Of a DNA stretch of 64,000 nt, positions 1 to 12,077 are shown in pieces. The translations under genes and the position numbers were made by a program. The DNA is from Bostrychus sinensis (Eukaryota; Chordata; Actinopteri; Gobiiformes; Eleotridae). The notes below the pieces were generated by a model. It did not search any database, had not been told where the DNA came from, and saw nothing but the letters and a program-made list of their open reading frames with translations. The stretch covers positions 22,957,501-23,021,500 of the forward strand of contig CM036255.1 in the NCBI GenBank assembly GCA_020698575.1, written 5' to 3'. Numbering within the stretch: position 1 is the first letter of the stretch; each line of letters starts with the position of its first letter.

Positions 1-1375
1 GGAGCCATGGTAACGCAGCAAAAACACACACAGTAGTCACAAGTCATGCAAGAGTCTGACCCTAAACCCAAGAGAAATGAAGAATAAATACATTCCCCTA
101 CTGACATGTCAAAGAGCAAACAAAAAGAGTCAGTAAGTGCCACAGGAAAACCACAGTCTAGATTTAAAACATTATGAAAAGAGAATAACTTGAGATATGA
201 GGAAGTACGTAAATGTTCATCACAGCAACATATGTCAGAAGACTTATAATGCAGAGTGCTGGGAGTCATAACAGACAACATAACAAAACCCCAAAAAACT
301 CAAAAAGCAATTAAGCTGAGACAAGAAAATGAATCTTTAGCACAGCATCAGGGGTTTGGTTGTGTTAGACTGTTGTGTTATTTTCCATACAAAGTAAGCA
401 TAGCCTACATAATTCTGCCTATGTAACTCAGGTACAATGTAACAGTGAACAAAATGTAGGAATGCATGGAAGACATAAGGAAAACTTTCAAAAGCTCATG
501 AAAAGTTTAAATCCAAATAAAAACAGTGCAATAAAGTAGGCTGCTTAATTGGCAAAAGGCCAAGTAAATAGAGCCAGATAAAGCAGTAAAAGTCAAGAGT
601 ATTATATATTGTATTGAATCATAAGTCAGTGCTGCTTTAGTTGCTTTGCTCACATTATCAGTCATTGCAGTCTACTGTTTTAATACGTCATGCCTATACC
701 TATACCATATTGTAAACAAGAAGTGAAGTTATGTCTTCACATTTGCTAATTTCTACAAAGTGATTGAAATGTGGGAAATCCACACTGTAATCCCAGACTT
801 GTTTGTGGTTTTGATACAATTGCTAAAACAAGTTACTGGCCTTGAGCTAGACTCCAATCACTCATCATCAGTGTTTTTAATGTGTCACACTGGGCCAAAA
901 AAGTGAGTACTTAGGGCTGTAACAAAGTAGAGTAAAGAGTTGTTAGTTGAAAGGCTTTTGTATGAACTTTCAAAATATAAGATCTCTTTGTTTTCTCTTT
1001 TTGGTTTTGTAAGGAAATGGGGCTATGGACATGGGGCTTTAATACGAGACAAAAGGCTGCACTTTGGTCTAAGTTTTAGTTGATAAGAAAGCTATAAAAT
1101 AAAGCAGTAATTAAAATAAAAATATTACTATGATCCTTGCATTGACTTTGACCGCAGATAAAGCTCCTAAATCATGCCATTTGTGTCAATACGTGTTACA
1201 AAAGCACAGACCATGATCCACTGTACATGTGCTTTAAACTCGAGCTTCATGTGGGCGGTGGCAATTTAAAGGTTAACACCATCCCCTTCCTCAACCCCCT
1301 GACCGCCCCTCCTTTTGCCGGACCTCCCACTACAAACCCCGCGCAGAGACGCACGCATTTTACATGGGTCCTTAC
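1..1375. other. Plectin intron sequence, no exon seen
   Basis: AT-rich sequence downstream (minus sense) of the 1376-1511 exon. I found no acceptor followed by a plectin exon 2-like frame and no recognisable repeat. It is presumably the distal part of the common intron 1. Confidence 0.5.
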
Positions 1376-1511
1376 CTGCGCAGCACATACGGCCGTAGAG
1401 ATGAGCGCCCACTTCCCCGCAGGTCATTTCGTGGATGTAATTAGTGTGCCGGTAGACTATCCCGCACCACGCCGGCTCGGCAGCCCGCGGAGTCCCTTCC
1501 ACCTCGGCCAT
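1376..1511 (-). CDS. Candidate plectin alternative first exon (45 codons)
   Basis: The minus-strand ATG at 1511 has a good context (A at -3, G at +4). It opens 45 codons starting MAEVEGTPRA and ending GRMCCA, then a clean donor GCAG|GTAAGG. The last coding base is G in phase 1, as in the recognised plectin first exons, so splicing to exon 2 would give ...CCA-Asp. The peptide contains five Cys and no obvious membrane segment. The exon and its upstream flank (about 1300-2060) are rich in CpG, unlike the surrounding AT-rich DNA, which suggests a promoter. I do not recognise the peptide. By position it is the most exon 2-proximal first exon seen, but it does not resemble mammalian 1a. It could instead be exon 1 of another gene. 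A longer plus-strand frame over the same bases (1227-1751) looks like a GC-driven shadow. Confidence 0.55.
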
Positions 1512-2060
1512 GATCCCGCTGAGTTTTTGCGGTGCGTAAAAGCGAACCGCGCTGGACCTTCACTAAAACGCCCCCCAAACCCCGCTGTTTTTTTCTCTCC
1601 CGAGTTTACCCAGCCCTCCAAACTCTCCCCTCTCCTCTCTAGCTGCACATGGAAAGAAGCAGAAAAAACACAGGGTTGTCTCGGGTTGCAGGCACTTTGC
1701 CACAAGCCCAGCCCACTTTTGTTTTGTGAAGCAAAACGAGCTCCATCCTAGACACGGCTGTGCGCTGTCCTTCGTGCGTAAAAAACTAAATTAAAGCCAT
1801 TACAGCGCGCTTACTTTGAGAGGGACGTCCCTGGAAAACTTCAGTCGCACACTACACGAGTCACTATTTTAGCACACACCAAGATTACATAACACTGCGA
1901 GCCCCTGAGAGCAGAGCGGGAACAGGACTGACTTGAAAACCCACCATGAGACGCACAGAGAGACATACGTTTGTTTCCATTTTATTTCTGGGTGTAACTT
2001 TTCACAGAAGCGACTCTGACTGCGCCTTTACGCGACGTTTACCCGCGCTGTAATAAATCA
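1512..2060 (-). promoter_or_regulatory. CpG-rich upstream flank of the 1.4-kb first exon
   Basis: The stretch upstream (minus sense) of the ATG at 1511 has many CpG dinucleotides and C-rich tracts in an otherwise AT-rich locus. This fits a promoter and 5' UTR. No clear TATA box was identified. From 2060 to about 5380 the sequence returns to AT-rich intron with nothing recognisable. Confidence 0.4.
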
Positions 2061-5000
2061 TGCTCCTTTCACATCCACAACAGCTGTGGGTCATAAATAA
2101 CTCCAGCAGAGGAGTCTGTCTTCTTTTTGCGTAGCATTGGGAAATACTTCACATTTACGACCAGGTATTGGCCAAATTTCAAAAGTAAAGGCTGCTTAAA
2201 AATCCTAACGTGACTATAAACATTTTATAGATGGCACACACAGACTGCCAAGGGCTGTTTTCAAAAGTACAAAAAAATGTAGACCTATATTAATATACAC
2301 AAACAATACAAGAGGCAACAAAATTGCAAAAGTCGTTTTCACAGGTTTGGTTTTATGAGGTGTAAGGTATTTGCCACAACACAATGGCATATTATGTATC
2401 ATGCACTACTCTCAACTAACCTTTCCTACTACTAAGAATCTACCAGCAACATTTAGTGATCTAAGTTGCAAAAGATAACTATATGCTTTTCAGAAAACAA
2501 TAGTTACTTTACCATTGCCAAATCTCCTAAACAATCAATTAACAATAATTAAAACTAGGACACTTAACAATGACAACACCACATATAACATTTTAGGTCC
2601 TTAGTCGCTAGTCAAATGTCACCTTTGTTCAATTAGTATATACTTAAAATCTATGTCAAGAATAGTCTTTAAACTGGGTATAGTCCTATCAGTGGGAAAC
2701 TTGTACTGCAGCATGTATTTTTTCTTACATTTTCAACTCTTAAAATTCCTTAAGCTTATGATGAAGCTGGAGTTCTCTTATTATAAACAAATATGAACCC
2801 TTTCCGGTCTCTGTCCCATCTGATTCATAATTTCTTGGGTTAGTCCCTACATCAAGTTTAATGCAATGTGTTGCAATCCCACTGGCAGACACTGTAGTCC
2901 TCACATAACCTCCTTTATATAAGAAGCAGTCTGAGTCTTAAAGAGAGACAAAAAGCACTCTGGGGTCTTATGTTTCTAAAACTCTATTTCCCAGTGCATT
3001 TCTTTGTCAAAAACCAACTTAATGCAGTCAATATGTGGAGCTCGCAAATGAGAGCTGAAGTCGCTGAATCATTTTAGGGCAAGAAAGTAAAGTTTTATAG
3101 TTTGCTTGTCTATGTAACTCCCCATACTGTCATGTACACAGTTTTCTACATTATACCACATTTTTTTCTGATCTGATGTTTAATTAAAGTCAATGATAGG
3201 ACAGTGATTTTGTCTAAATCTCTGTCAGATTATACATAGAGTGCATTTAGTTATTCACGATACAGACATAGAATTTGTTGATATCGTGATAAATAAATTT
3301 GCAAAATATTGTGCAGCCATAGTTGGGATGCATCCTTTTTATATCTTTAAATAAACAACCACGCTCAAATGAACCAGGGGATTATTATTATTGTTATAGA
3401 CTCTGATAGCTACTAATTTTACAAACAGCATCATCTAGACTTTACCTTATGCGCCAGAGAGATGTAGGCACAGGTTTCTGGGTCTCAAAAACTTCTACCA
3501 GACCATAACTACTGCTAACAGCACAATTGTGTACCGTATATAACACACAACAAGTCAATATGTTTTTGTTTACTGCGGGGCATGTAGGGACACAGTGGGC
3601 GTGTGTTGTTCTCCAGCTCTGGCACCTTTCACTAATGTTTTTTACAACTCTCTCTCATAGCTTCCTTTCATCAGCATCTGTTATTACCACAGGAAAAGTG
3701 ACTCACAGTTGCATGTGATGAGCCAAAGCCTGAATCTAGCCCTTTATTGTATGTGCCTTGTGGTTTTGTAGCCACCGTCGCTGTCTATGGGCCCCTGCAT
3801 CGGTGCTAAGACCAGATTTGGGTGTGGCTTCCTACTTGGATCAAACTCACTCTAGTGTTAAGTCCATGTTTGTGAATCCGGCTCTTTTAAGTTTTCAGGC
3901 AGCTGCTTTCTAAATTGTCTGTAGGGATTTCAAACAAAAAGACCCATTGTATTCAAGGACACAAGCAAAGACATATTATACCCATGATGGAGATATAATG
4001 CCTCTTACTATTCAGTGAAAATGAGGTGATTTTGGCAACACTTTTTGATATGATAGAACTGGATTTAGGCACATGGCTGTATGCAGCTATGAGGTCCATG
4101 ACGTCTGCACCTCTGTATTTTTTTCCTCCATATTTTCATTAATGTCCAGGATTATGTCCTTGTTTAGACTTGGCATATCCCGAGGGTACAAGGTGTTTGT
4201 TTTTATTTTATTGTATTTATTTATTTCTAATATAATTAATTAGTCCTAACCATTCTTTTAAGTGTGAAAAAGGCGAGTGCATTCTCTGCTATAAATACTG
4301 TCCAATGACACATCACACTGATTTTTTCTAATGACAGACAAATACAAGGGTATCTTTGCTCCTCTGCCTCGGGTTAAGCAGCTTTGTTGGATCTCAGTAT
4401 TTTGAAAATTCTGAGTACGGCCCTGGACAAGCAATCGTAAAAACACGCTACTGAGTTAGTTCCTACAGAGAGTTAGACAATATATGGGCAGAAGTTGGTT
4501 GATATAATCTTTAGTAACCCAATACATTCTCCTTCAGTCTTTCTCTCACCAAAAACATGTAGGTATAGGTTACAGTAGGAGACAGTAGAGAATAAAAATC
4601 TAGACCTGCAGGATTATGGCCAGTAAGCATTGTCAGTAAGACTCTACTTTGGGCTTGAGGAGAGGAGAATCCAGGACAATGGCAAGTTAATCACATAAAA
4701 CAGGCCAAATGTCACTCATCAAATGCCATAAAGTTTTTGCAATACAAGCAGTTCTTTGCTATTTGGATATATGCTGATATACAAGGATGCTGAGCAGCGT
4801 TTTTTCATAATAAACAGACTCCTCCCTGTACACTCACACACACATAATACAGACAAACATTCACAGAAACGTGAGTGGTGGATAATAAAATGCCTATGTC
4901 CTATGAACTGACAAGGATATATGGATTTTTATGACATACATTTATTTATTGAACTATTTTTTGAATGCACTGCAATGAACTGATGAGTATTTCATTTAAT

Positions 5001-5380
5001 TGTGTGTGAAATGACAATGAAGTTTAATGCAAAGTTAAAAATAAAGGCAGTCAATGAGCATAACCAGGCGTGGATATGTGTAGACTTAAACCTGCTAAGC
5101 TCTGGGGACACGTGTCCCAATGACTCAATCTAAACATGGCTAAGATTGATTTGAAGTCCCATGCCAGACCCGGGACCTCTGTGAAGGAAAGTCTGAGACC
5201 TCCCCAGATTTGTTATGTCCGTATCCAGGAAACACAGACCACCGCCCCCAGTGTCAGGTTTAGCCACATTAACTCCTCATGAGCGACGCCACAAGAGCTT
5301 TTTTTAAACCAAGCACTGGGCAAAATCCCTTTTACCCACTTTCACCTTCAAAGTGAAAGGCACCTTCAAACTACAGCACC
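2061..5380. other. Intronic sequence, nothing recognised
   Basis: AT-rich, with only short chance open frames. No splice-flanked coding segment, RNA gene or complete mobile element was identified. Confidence 0.4.
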
Positions 5381-6577
5381 TTGTTTAGGCCTGGTTTAGA
5401 TTTGGTTTAGTCCTGGGTTAGACCTGATTTAGCTCTACTTTAGGGTTAGTTTAATCCTTATTTAGATCTGGTTTAGACCTGGTGTAGTCCTGGTTTTGAT
5501 CTTGTTTTGGTCTGGTTTAGTTTGGGTTTAGACTTGGTTTAGACAAAGGCACCTTGTAGCTACAGCAAACCACATTGTCTACCACTTAGTCCTGGCTTAG
5601 CCCTGGTTTAGCCCTGGTTTAGCCCTGGTTTAGCCCTGGTTTAGTCCTGGTTTGGCCCTGGTTTAGTCCTGGTTTAGACAGAGAAAGCTTGTATCTACTG
5701 TATATACTGTCCCAGCTCCACAAGTTTGTCAATATGTCTGCCATGTGACTCTGCAGATCGCTGACTGACTTTGTAAACAATAAGAGCGTTTGCAGCTGGT
5801 TGAATCAATAAAACTCCTCCCCCGCTGTTAAAAATGCATCATTAAATCTAGATGGAAGAATCCGATCCATTGGCCCGGTGCGGGCCGAGGGGTGTAGACT
5901 CTGACTGCAGTGCGGCAGGTTCAGAAGCGAAAGTGGATCGGTCCAAAGGCAGAGCCCACTGATATTGACTGAAGGCAGTGACAGTGCACAGTCTGGTTTC
6001 CCAATATTTACCCGCCACGTTTACTGGTCCAACAACTCTGTCATGTAACAAATGTTTGAGTAAAGTCTGTAGATTAACAACCATAAGATGGTCATTGACA
6101 ATTTGCGTAGACAAAACAAAAATGTAGCTATGGTTTAGACCTGGTTTAGACTCACTTTCACCTTCTGTAAAAGCACCTTGTAGCTACAGCAATCTATACA
6201 GTCCAAGTGAGTCAACATGCCGGCCATGTGACTCTGTTGACTGGCAATTTAAACAATGAGGGCAGTGGTTCTCAAACTGTGGTACGGATGCTGCTGGTGA
6301 TACGCTGGGACTCAGGAGGAGGTACTCAGGAGTTCAAGTCATAATGTACAGTAGTGAAGTAGACCATTTAGGTCCAAGTTTAGACCTAGTTTAAACCTGT
6401 TTTATACCTGGTTTACACATGCTTTAGACCTGGTTTGGGATTTTTTTAGTCCTAGCTTAGACCTAGTTTAGAACTGTTTTAGACCTGGTTTTATCCTAGT
6501 TTAGACCTGGTATAGACCTAGCTTAAGCCTGTTTAAGACCTGGTTTAGTCCTGGTTTAAACCTGGTTTAGACTAGAC
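5381..6577. repeat. CCTGGTTTAGA/T minisatellite cluster with duplicated spacers
   Basis: Three blocks (about 5381-5553, 5585-5692 and 6340-6577) consist of imperfect tandem copies of a 12-bp unit close to CCTGGTTTAGAC or CCTGGTTTAGTC. The spacers are themselves duplicated. A motif close to CACCTTGTAGCTACAGCAA occurs near 5560 and 6175. A segment containing GCCATGTGACTCTG occurs near 5740 and 6220. The block after 6263 is preceded by CAGTGGTTCTCAAACTGTGG, which resembles the end of an hAT-type element. Confidence 0.85.
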
Positions 6578-7929
6578 AGATTTTTGCTTTATAATTTTAA
6601 ACACTATAAATAGGCCTTCACTTCAGAGATATTCCTTTGATAAGCCGTCCTTGCCCTCCTCATCTGTCGTAACAGCCTTGCTCTTGTTCTGAAGATACTT
6701 ATTTACTCAAGGTGTGTCATCTCAGACGCTCTTTAAGGAAACCGCACAAATGAAAAACATGTAACTCTATAGTCCTGTGCATGTATTAATCATTTTAGCA
6801 GCAACATTTGGTCTTGTAGCTAGATGCAACAAGCTCTGAGACTTTATTCTAATATTGAAGCGGGCATCATTTGACACTTTTTTTTTTTTTTAAATATTTA
6901 CAGTTTAGGAGAATTGTCATTGTACTACAACTACAATGGGTACAAATACTACTACTAGTACTGCTGCAAAATCTGCTTTATTGTACAAATGTCATTCACA
7001 ACAGTCATTGCACATTTCTAGCTCATGTTTTTAAAGTTTAATCTACCGAGAGACATATAAAGCCCATTTTAAATCTAGGTATATAGCCAAGAGTCATTTT
7101 TAATAACCATCCATTAACAGCTATTAAAACACTACTTCTATTTAAACTGTTGTACAATAGTTTTGGCCTCTGCACACCTCTAACCAGTCAGAGATATTTC
7201 CCTGTAATTTGCATGAGGGAGTGTCTCTAACAAAAGCACGTTTGACAGCCGCCATTGTGAGAGTCGTATCAACACTGAGCTTAGCCTGTAGGTGTGTCTA
7301 AATGACATTTAATGGCCACGATGCCTTCAGGTAACCTTCAGGCAACGCAGCGTCTGTAATGACTGTAGTGATGCAGTTAAAATACCTCGAGAAAACCAGA
7401 TGGGCCAGGAAATTACTTCAGGAATAACCAGAAAGTATAAGGAAAGTCATTGGGAGCTAAAGTCTGCAGGGTTAAAACTGTCAGTGAAGACTTAACGGGG
7501 AGGGTCCGGCTAAAATGGACCAAGTCAAAGGTCAACTGAACAGGTTTTAGGCTACAATTAGCACAGTACAGTAAGTTAAGTTTTCATTATGGCCACACAC
7601 AGGCCTCTGAATTAACAACCAACTATGGCTTCATGATATGATAAAATAAAATATGCAGAAACCAAAGGACTTGCAATACTTTTATCCATTCAAAGTGAAA
7701 GTAAATGTTTAATTTTATTAGCTTTGCAAAAATATTATCATGTACAGGTCTGGTTAAACAACTGTTATTAGATTAATTGTCAAAAGTAATAAACTGAACA
7801 TACAAGAGAAAAAAGTATAGATTTAACCATAGGTTTTTGGTTACCTTCTTTGAACTCTGGTGTGAAAAAAACAGCCAGAAAGACTGATATCTATGTCCAG
7901 AATAGCACTACTAAATTATGTTAAAATAA

Positions 7930-7964
<35 letters not shown>

Positions 7965-8184
7965 GACCAAACCTATATAAAAACATACTAAAACAGACCA
8001 GTTATTATGTTACTGTGATACCATTGTACAACAACCAACATATGCGTTTGCAGGCTGGATCTCTAAAATCAAACGCATAGATCTGGCCACAGACAGATGC
8101 TGACTTGAGTTGCACCTCCAAGCTCTGAGCCAACAACTGGGAAACCTCCACCCCTGACGTCACCAGACATCCCCCGGCACTCAC
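6578..8184. other. Intron between plectin 1b and downstream exons; CA/A microsatellite
   Basis: AT-rich intron with a short (CA)n followed by an A-run of about 22 at 7930-7964. Apart from the CRE-like site near 8155, nothing else was recognised. Confidence 0.45.
8155..8162. promoter_or_regulatory. Perfect CRE/ATF palindrome
   Basis: TGACGTCA lies 200 bp downstream (minus sense) of the plectin 1b donor, within the GC-rich part of the 1b promoter region. The octamer is the consensus CREB/ATF site. Function here is inferred only. Confidence 0.35.
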
Positions 8185-8217
8185 AGGGTTAACCATGTCC
8201 CAGCAAACCGCAGGAAA
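8185..8217 (-). other. Possible 33-nt cassette exon with strong splice sites
   Basis: On the minus strand, a C/T-rich tract ending CCTCTGTCTCAG precedes 33 bases that are followed by GTGAGT. Spliced in after the plectin 1b exon (phase 1), it would give a TAA stop after nine codons. If used, it would therefore act as a premature-stop exon or belong to a short isoform. Both sites match consensus well, but no homology supports the exon. Confidence 0.25.
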
Positions 8218-8362
8218 CTGAGACAGAGGCAGCAGAGGGGCGGGTGAGGCGGAGCGTGCAAACTTTACAGGACGAGACCAGAGCGCAGAGGACAACCAGC
8301 AACAAAACTACGCAAAGAAAAGGCATTTTAAACTTTTTTTCTCCCCTTCTGTTTGGGCCTAC

Positions 8363-8465
8363 CTTGCTTCTTGCGGACTCGCCACTGCCACGCGATGAGC
8401 AGCGTCAGAATGTGGCCCACAACCACCAGGGTTGGGAACACATGTCCAGGGGGGCCGGTCGGCAT
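8363..8465 (-). CDS. plec: Plectin alternative first exon 1b (mitochondrial anchor)
   Basis: The minus-strand ATG at 8465 opens 34 codons plus one base, ending ...RKKQ|G before the donor CAAG|GTAGGC. The core FPTLVVVGHILTLLIAWQWR aligns closely with mammalian plectin 1b, which I recall as FPSLVVVGHVVTLAAVWHWR. In mammals 1b is the isoform whose first exon inserts into the outer mitochondrial membrane and links mitochondria to intermediate filaments. The hydrophobic stretch (about residues 10-26) followed by basic Arg/Lys residues is kept here. The phase-1 terminal G predicts the shared Asp. The start context is weak (C at -3), but this is the only Met before the conserved block. Confidence 0.93.
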
Positions 8466-8830
8466 CGGGCCTGGTTCAAGAGTGGAGAGTCCCGGGACGC
8501 GAGAGCCAGGTGGGAGGAGGGAGGGAGGAGAGATGGGGTGAAAGGTGACAGACGGAACGGAACGGGACGGGGGGGCGTGTGATCCTCCTGGAGCGGGACG
8601 GAGTAGGGGGGGAGCAGCAGCGCCTTTAGGGGTGTGGTGTCATCCCAGAGTTAAATACGGGAGCCAAAGTTATCCGTGACTTTTTTACGACAGGCGAGAA
8701 GCGAAGAGCAGCCCTCCCTTCTCCGGCTCCGTGACTCACTGTGGCACAACAGGACCAGCGCTCCCTCCCACTCTCGACTCCTGTTTCACTGCAACTAACG
8801 CGCGCTGTGGCTTTTTCCAGTCACTTTTCC
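8466..8830 (-). promoter_or_regulatory. GC-rich promoter region of plectin 1b
   Basis: GC- and CpG-rich sequence lies directly upstream of exon 1b. A minus-strand TATTTAA at 8651-8657 is a plausible TATA-like box. It would put the start of transcription near 8625 and give a 5' UTR of about 160 bases. This is inferred from position and composition. Confidence 0.4.
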
Positions 8831-9165
8831 TTCTTCTTTCTGCTTCTTCTCAAAGTTTTCTCTTTACTGTCTTAAGTAAGTCCAATGGCGATCCCTTTTT
8901 TCACTGAGCAAACAGCTGTCTTTTATTAGGGCTAGTTATGAGAAGTACAAATCCTCTCTGACGTTTTCCAATGACTTTTCCTTGTTCTTTTTAAGTCCAA
9001 TGGCAATCCCCTTTAATAACTGAGCCTAAACTCCAACTGGTAGCAACTCTTTGTCTTTTTCCAACTTTTCCTTCCTGTCTGTCTCATGCTATTCCTTAAA
9101 GTCCTTACTGCCTAAAACAAGTTCAGTGGCAACCCCCTTCTTTATTTAGCAGACACATTTTCTTC
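8818..9165. repeat. Imperfect tandem repeat of about 115 bp, three copies
   Basis: A block running from CTTTTCCTTC-like sequence to AAGTCCAATGGCGATCCC recurs near 8880, 8992 and 9114 with drift (GGCGATCCC, GGCAATCCC, GGCAACCCC). Each copy is followed by a T-rich run and a GAGC/TAGC end. It lies just upstream of the 1b promoter. Confidence 0.6.
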
Positions 9166-10648
9166 CGTGACTGCAACCTCACTGCAGAAGTTGAGTGTTC
9201 TTTATTTTTCCATATTACTGTACTTTTACATCCTCCAGAAGTCAGCACAAGTCCACCCATGCTGCTTTTTATCCTATTGTCTAAAATGGTCAAAAATGAG
9301 GGTCATAAATCCAGAAAAAATAATGAAAAATACAGGCTTAGAAATATGGTGATAAGAAAGAAAAATACAATGCTACAAAAGTACTATGGTATAAGAAAAA
9401 ATGAACAAAAGTATGACAAGAACATAATAAAAGTTGCATTTAGGTGTAGTTAAATAGCACTAGAAAGTTAGACCACAAACACTAAATGCTAAAGTATGCT
9501 AAATCAGACCAGAAATTTAGGTTGCCATAAGTTTCCCCTAAAAAAACAACTTGTAAACAAACAAACTTGGTCTAAACCCTGTCTTTCTCATTTAGCCGAC
9601 AGCTCTCCTCCGTTGCTGCTGCACCCTATCTGCATTGGTTAATAATATATGAGGCTTGCTTTGTGAGACGCTCGAACACAACACACTTCAGCAGGTCAGA
9701 ACTGATAAACCTCGATCCACGTTCAACCACAAGTGTCAAAGTTTCCTCCATACATTTTCCATTCACTTTACGAGCTGCATACTTCAAGACCAACCCCCGC
9801 TTTTTTCTTTTTTTTAAACCATTTCTCTCTCCCACTCATTCACTATCAATTCATTATATAACTTCACTGTGCGCTTTTCCTAATTGCTTCCTTGTGTTTG
9901 GACAGCGCTGGTAGCATATTTCAAGCTTCCCAGAAACCAACTTTGCTGCATGCTTCTGACCGCCGTCTGGTTTAAAATCTCCACTGCTTCGTCTTATAAA
10001 ACTTTAAATCATAGACCAGTGCTATTTTCCCCTCCGATGCAAAACCTGTTATTAAACTAAGTCAGCAAGACGCCTTAAATGAAAATGTCTCTACATCAGT
10101 TGTCAGTGCTGCTCTGAACAATGTTTCTTAGTCACGCCTGACTCGTCTTTCAGCAGTAATTAAGCTAATGTCTTTTCTGTTTGACTTTTTTTTTTTACAT
10201 CACACATAGTTAAACCTTGCCTTGCATACCACTTAGATTACATTAACTTAATATTTGATATTTGATGATATTTTAGGCAGCAGTTGGGCAGGAGGAGATA
10301 GTCTAGTATAATAAATATTTGTAAAAGAGGGTCTATGAGATGTACTGTAGTCTCAAAGTGTGTGTGAATGATATGTATTTAGTGATACATACTTAACTTA
10401 TTCCCATATGTAAATGCCAGCTCACTCCCAGTTTGGAGAGGCAGACAGGAGCAATATCACATGATTTGTGTAATGTATGGCTTATATTATAGAGCCATGA
10501 TGCAAAATTTCAATAAGAAAATAAATATTTTAAAGTAAAAAAACTGCATTCCTTTCAAGTTTATGATTACATGCATTTTATATGATACTAATACTACTAC
10601 TGCTACTACTACTACTAATCATAATAATAATTGCTCTTTTTTCCATTA
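9166..10648. other. Intronic sequence, nothing firm
   Basis: AT-rich. One copy of a short dispersed motif (AGTTTGGAGAGGCAGACAGG) is at 10430-10461. No exon was recognised. Confidence 0.4.
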
Positions 10649-10649
10649 T

Positions 10650-10877
10650 ACCATAACTCATTCAGTTTTCAGTCACATTGTGGTGGTGAGCTACTAAGCC
10701 ACAATCTGTGCCTGTGGCCCCTACAAACACCACCAAACACAGTCACACTGATGCATTCACACATAAGGTGCGTTAAGTGTCTTACCCAGACATGACAGTA
10801 CACAGTAACCTTCAGGTTAGTGGGCAAACGTCTCTGCCAGTTGAGCTACTGGTGCCCCACTGAGCTACTGCTGCCCC
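10650..10877. repeat. SINE-like dispersed repeat
   Basis: This segment ends in GTTAGTGGGCAAACG...GAGCTACTGGTGCCCC, with the GAGCTACTG part repeated. The same family is at 34615-34855 (shared CATTCACT, TCACAC, AAGTGTCTTGCCC, GTTAGTGGG and GAGCTACTG words). This type of sequence is common in fish genomes. The family name is not assigned. Confidence 0.6.
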
Positions 10878-12077
10878 ATAATTATTCAGCTACCTCCATT
10901 TCTGTTCCTGGTGTATGCACTCACAGATCATGCCACTCCCCATTAAAAACAGATACGAACAGCTGAACCAAAATGTGGACCAATTCTGAGCAACATATAT
11001 TGTGTGGATTAATACTTAACTTAATACTTTAAGTTTCAAATGGTAAATCCTTACAGGCCTAATTGCTCTTATCTTCTTCTCCAAACTGGGAGTGCCCAAG
11101 CAACTCCCTTCTGTAGAGAACAAACTATCTATCAAAATACTCAACTATGCCATGAATGTCTGGCATTTAGAGGAACAAGACTCTCTGGCTTTTATCCGGC
11201 TTGGGAAATGTGTGGCCCTTTGTTTTATTGTTTTAAATTGAATTAGGCTTTATAATTGAATTGAACTGTATGTATTGCATTGTACATTGCTTTTTTCCAT
11301 TCATCTGTCATTTTAATTGTCAGAAATCATTTTACATGTATTTATTTTGTGCCCATATTTACTCTGCCACACACATACAAGCCACATGACCTGCTGCCAT
11401 TGTGCTTTTTATGGCTGTTTCCTCATTCCTCTCTCTGCTAGTGACACCTTCTGTTCACCTTGTCATGACTCAACCTTTGTTTGTAAAATGTGTACAGTAT
11501 GTATTTGCAAAAGTTGACTAGATTTTGTTGCTTTCATGGTTAGATCTATGCAATATTACGGGTCAGTTTAAATAAAGGTTATAAAGTGAGACCAAGAATG
11601 TAATGTTGCAGAAGTCAAAATGCCATGGAAGAGTTAGTAACATGATAAGCGTCATCTAAAAAATGCAAAACAGTGGCTTAAACAACAAAGAGACCTGAAG
11701 GTTGTTGGACTGGAGGCCAAACGACTGGTGTTTGTGTCTGAGGACGTGGTGCGGGTGGATGAAAGCAGAGAAACCCAACACCAGACCTGGGCCTGGCAGA
11801 GTCTGTGACATCTGCCAACCGTAAAACAGAAATAAACAGAGCAACCTTGACACCAGGTAACTGCAGTGTAGAGAGGGAAAATAACCAGATACTTATACTA
11901 GAGTAATAAGCACAGTGAGTACATACTGTATAGTAAAATGTATGCTCTGGGTACATTTTTAAAACATACTTCTATGAGCATGTTTTTGGCGGAAATTTTA
12001 CTTCAAAATATCTCTAGATAAGTGAAAGTATTTTTACTTGTGGTAAGATGGGTAGAGTGCCTCTGAAACAGAATGGG
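10878..12077. other. Intronic sequence, nothing recognised
   Basis: Open frames at 11040-11956 lack splice-site support or family motifs and are treated as chance. Confidence 0.4.

Noticed and set aside
1227..1751. 174-codon plus-strand frame over the CpG-rich region
   Set aside because: No domain or splice logic. The opposite strand has an ATG exon with a clean donor, and the frame length is explained by GC-rich composition.
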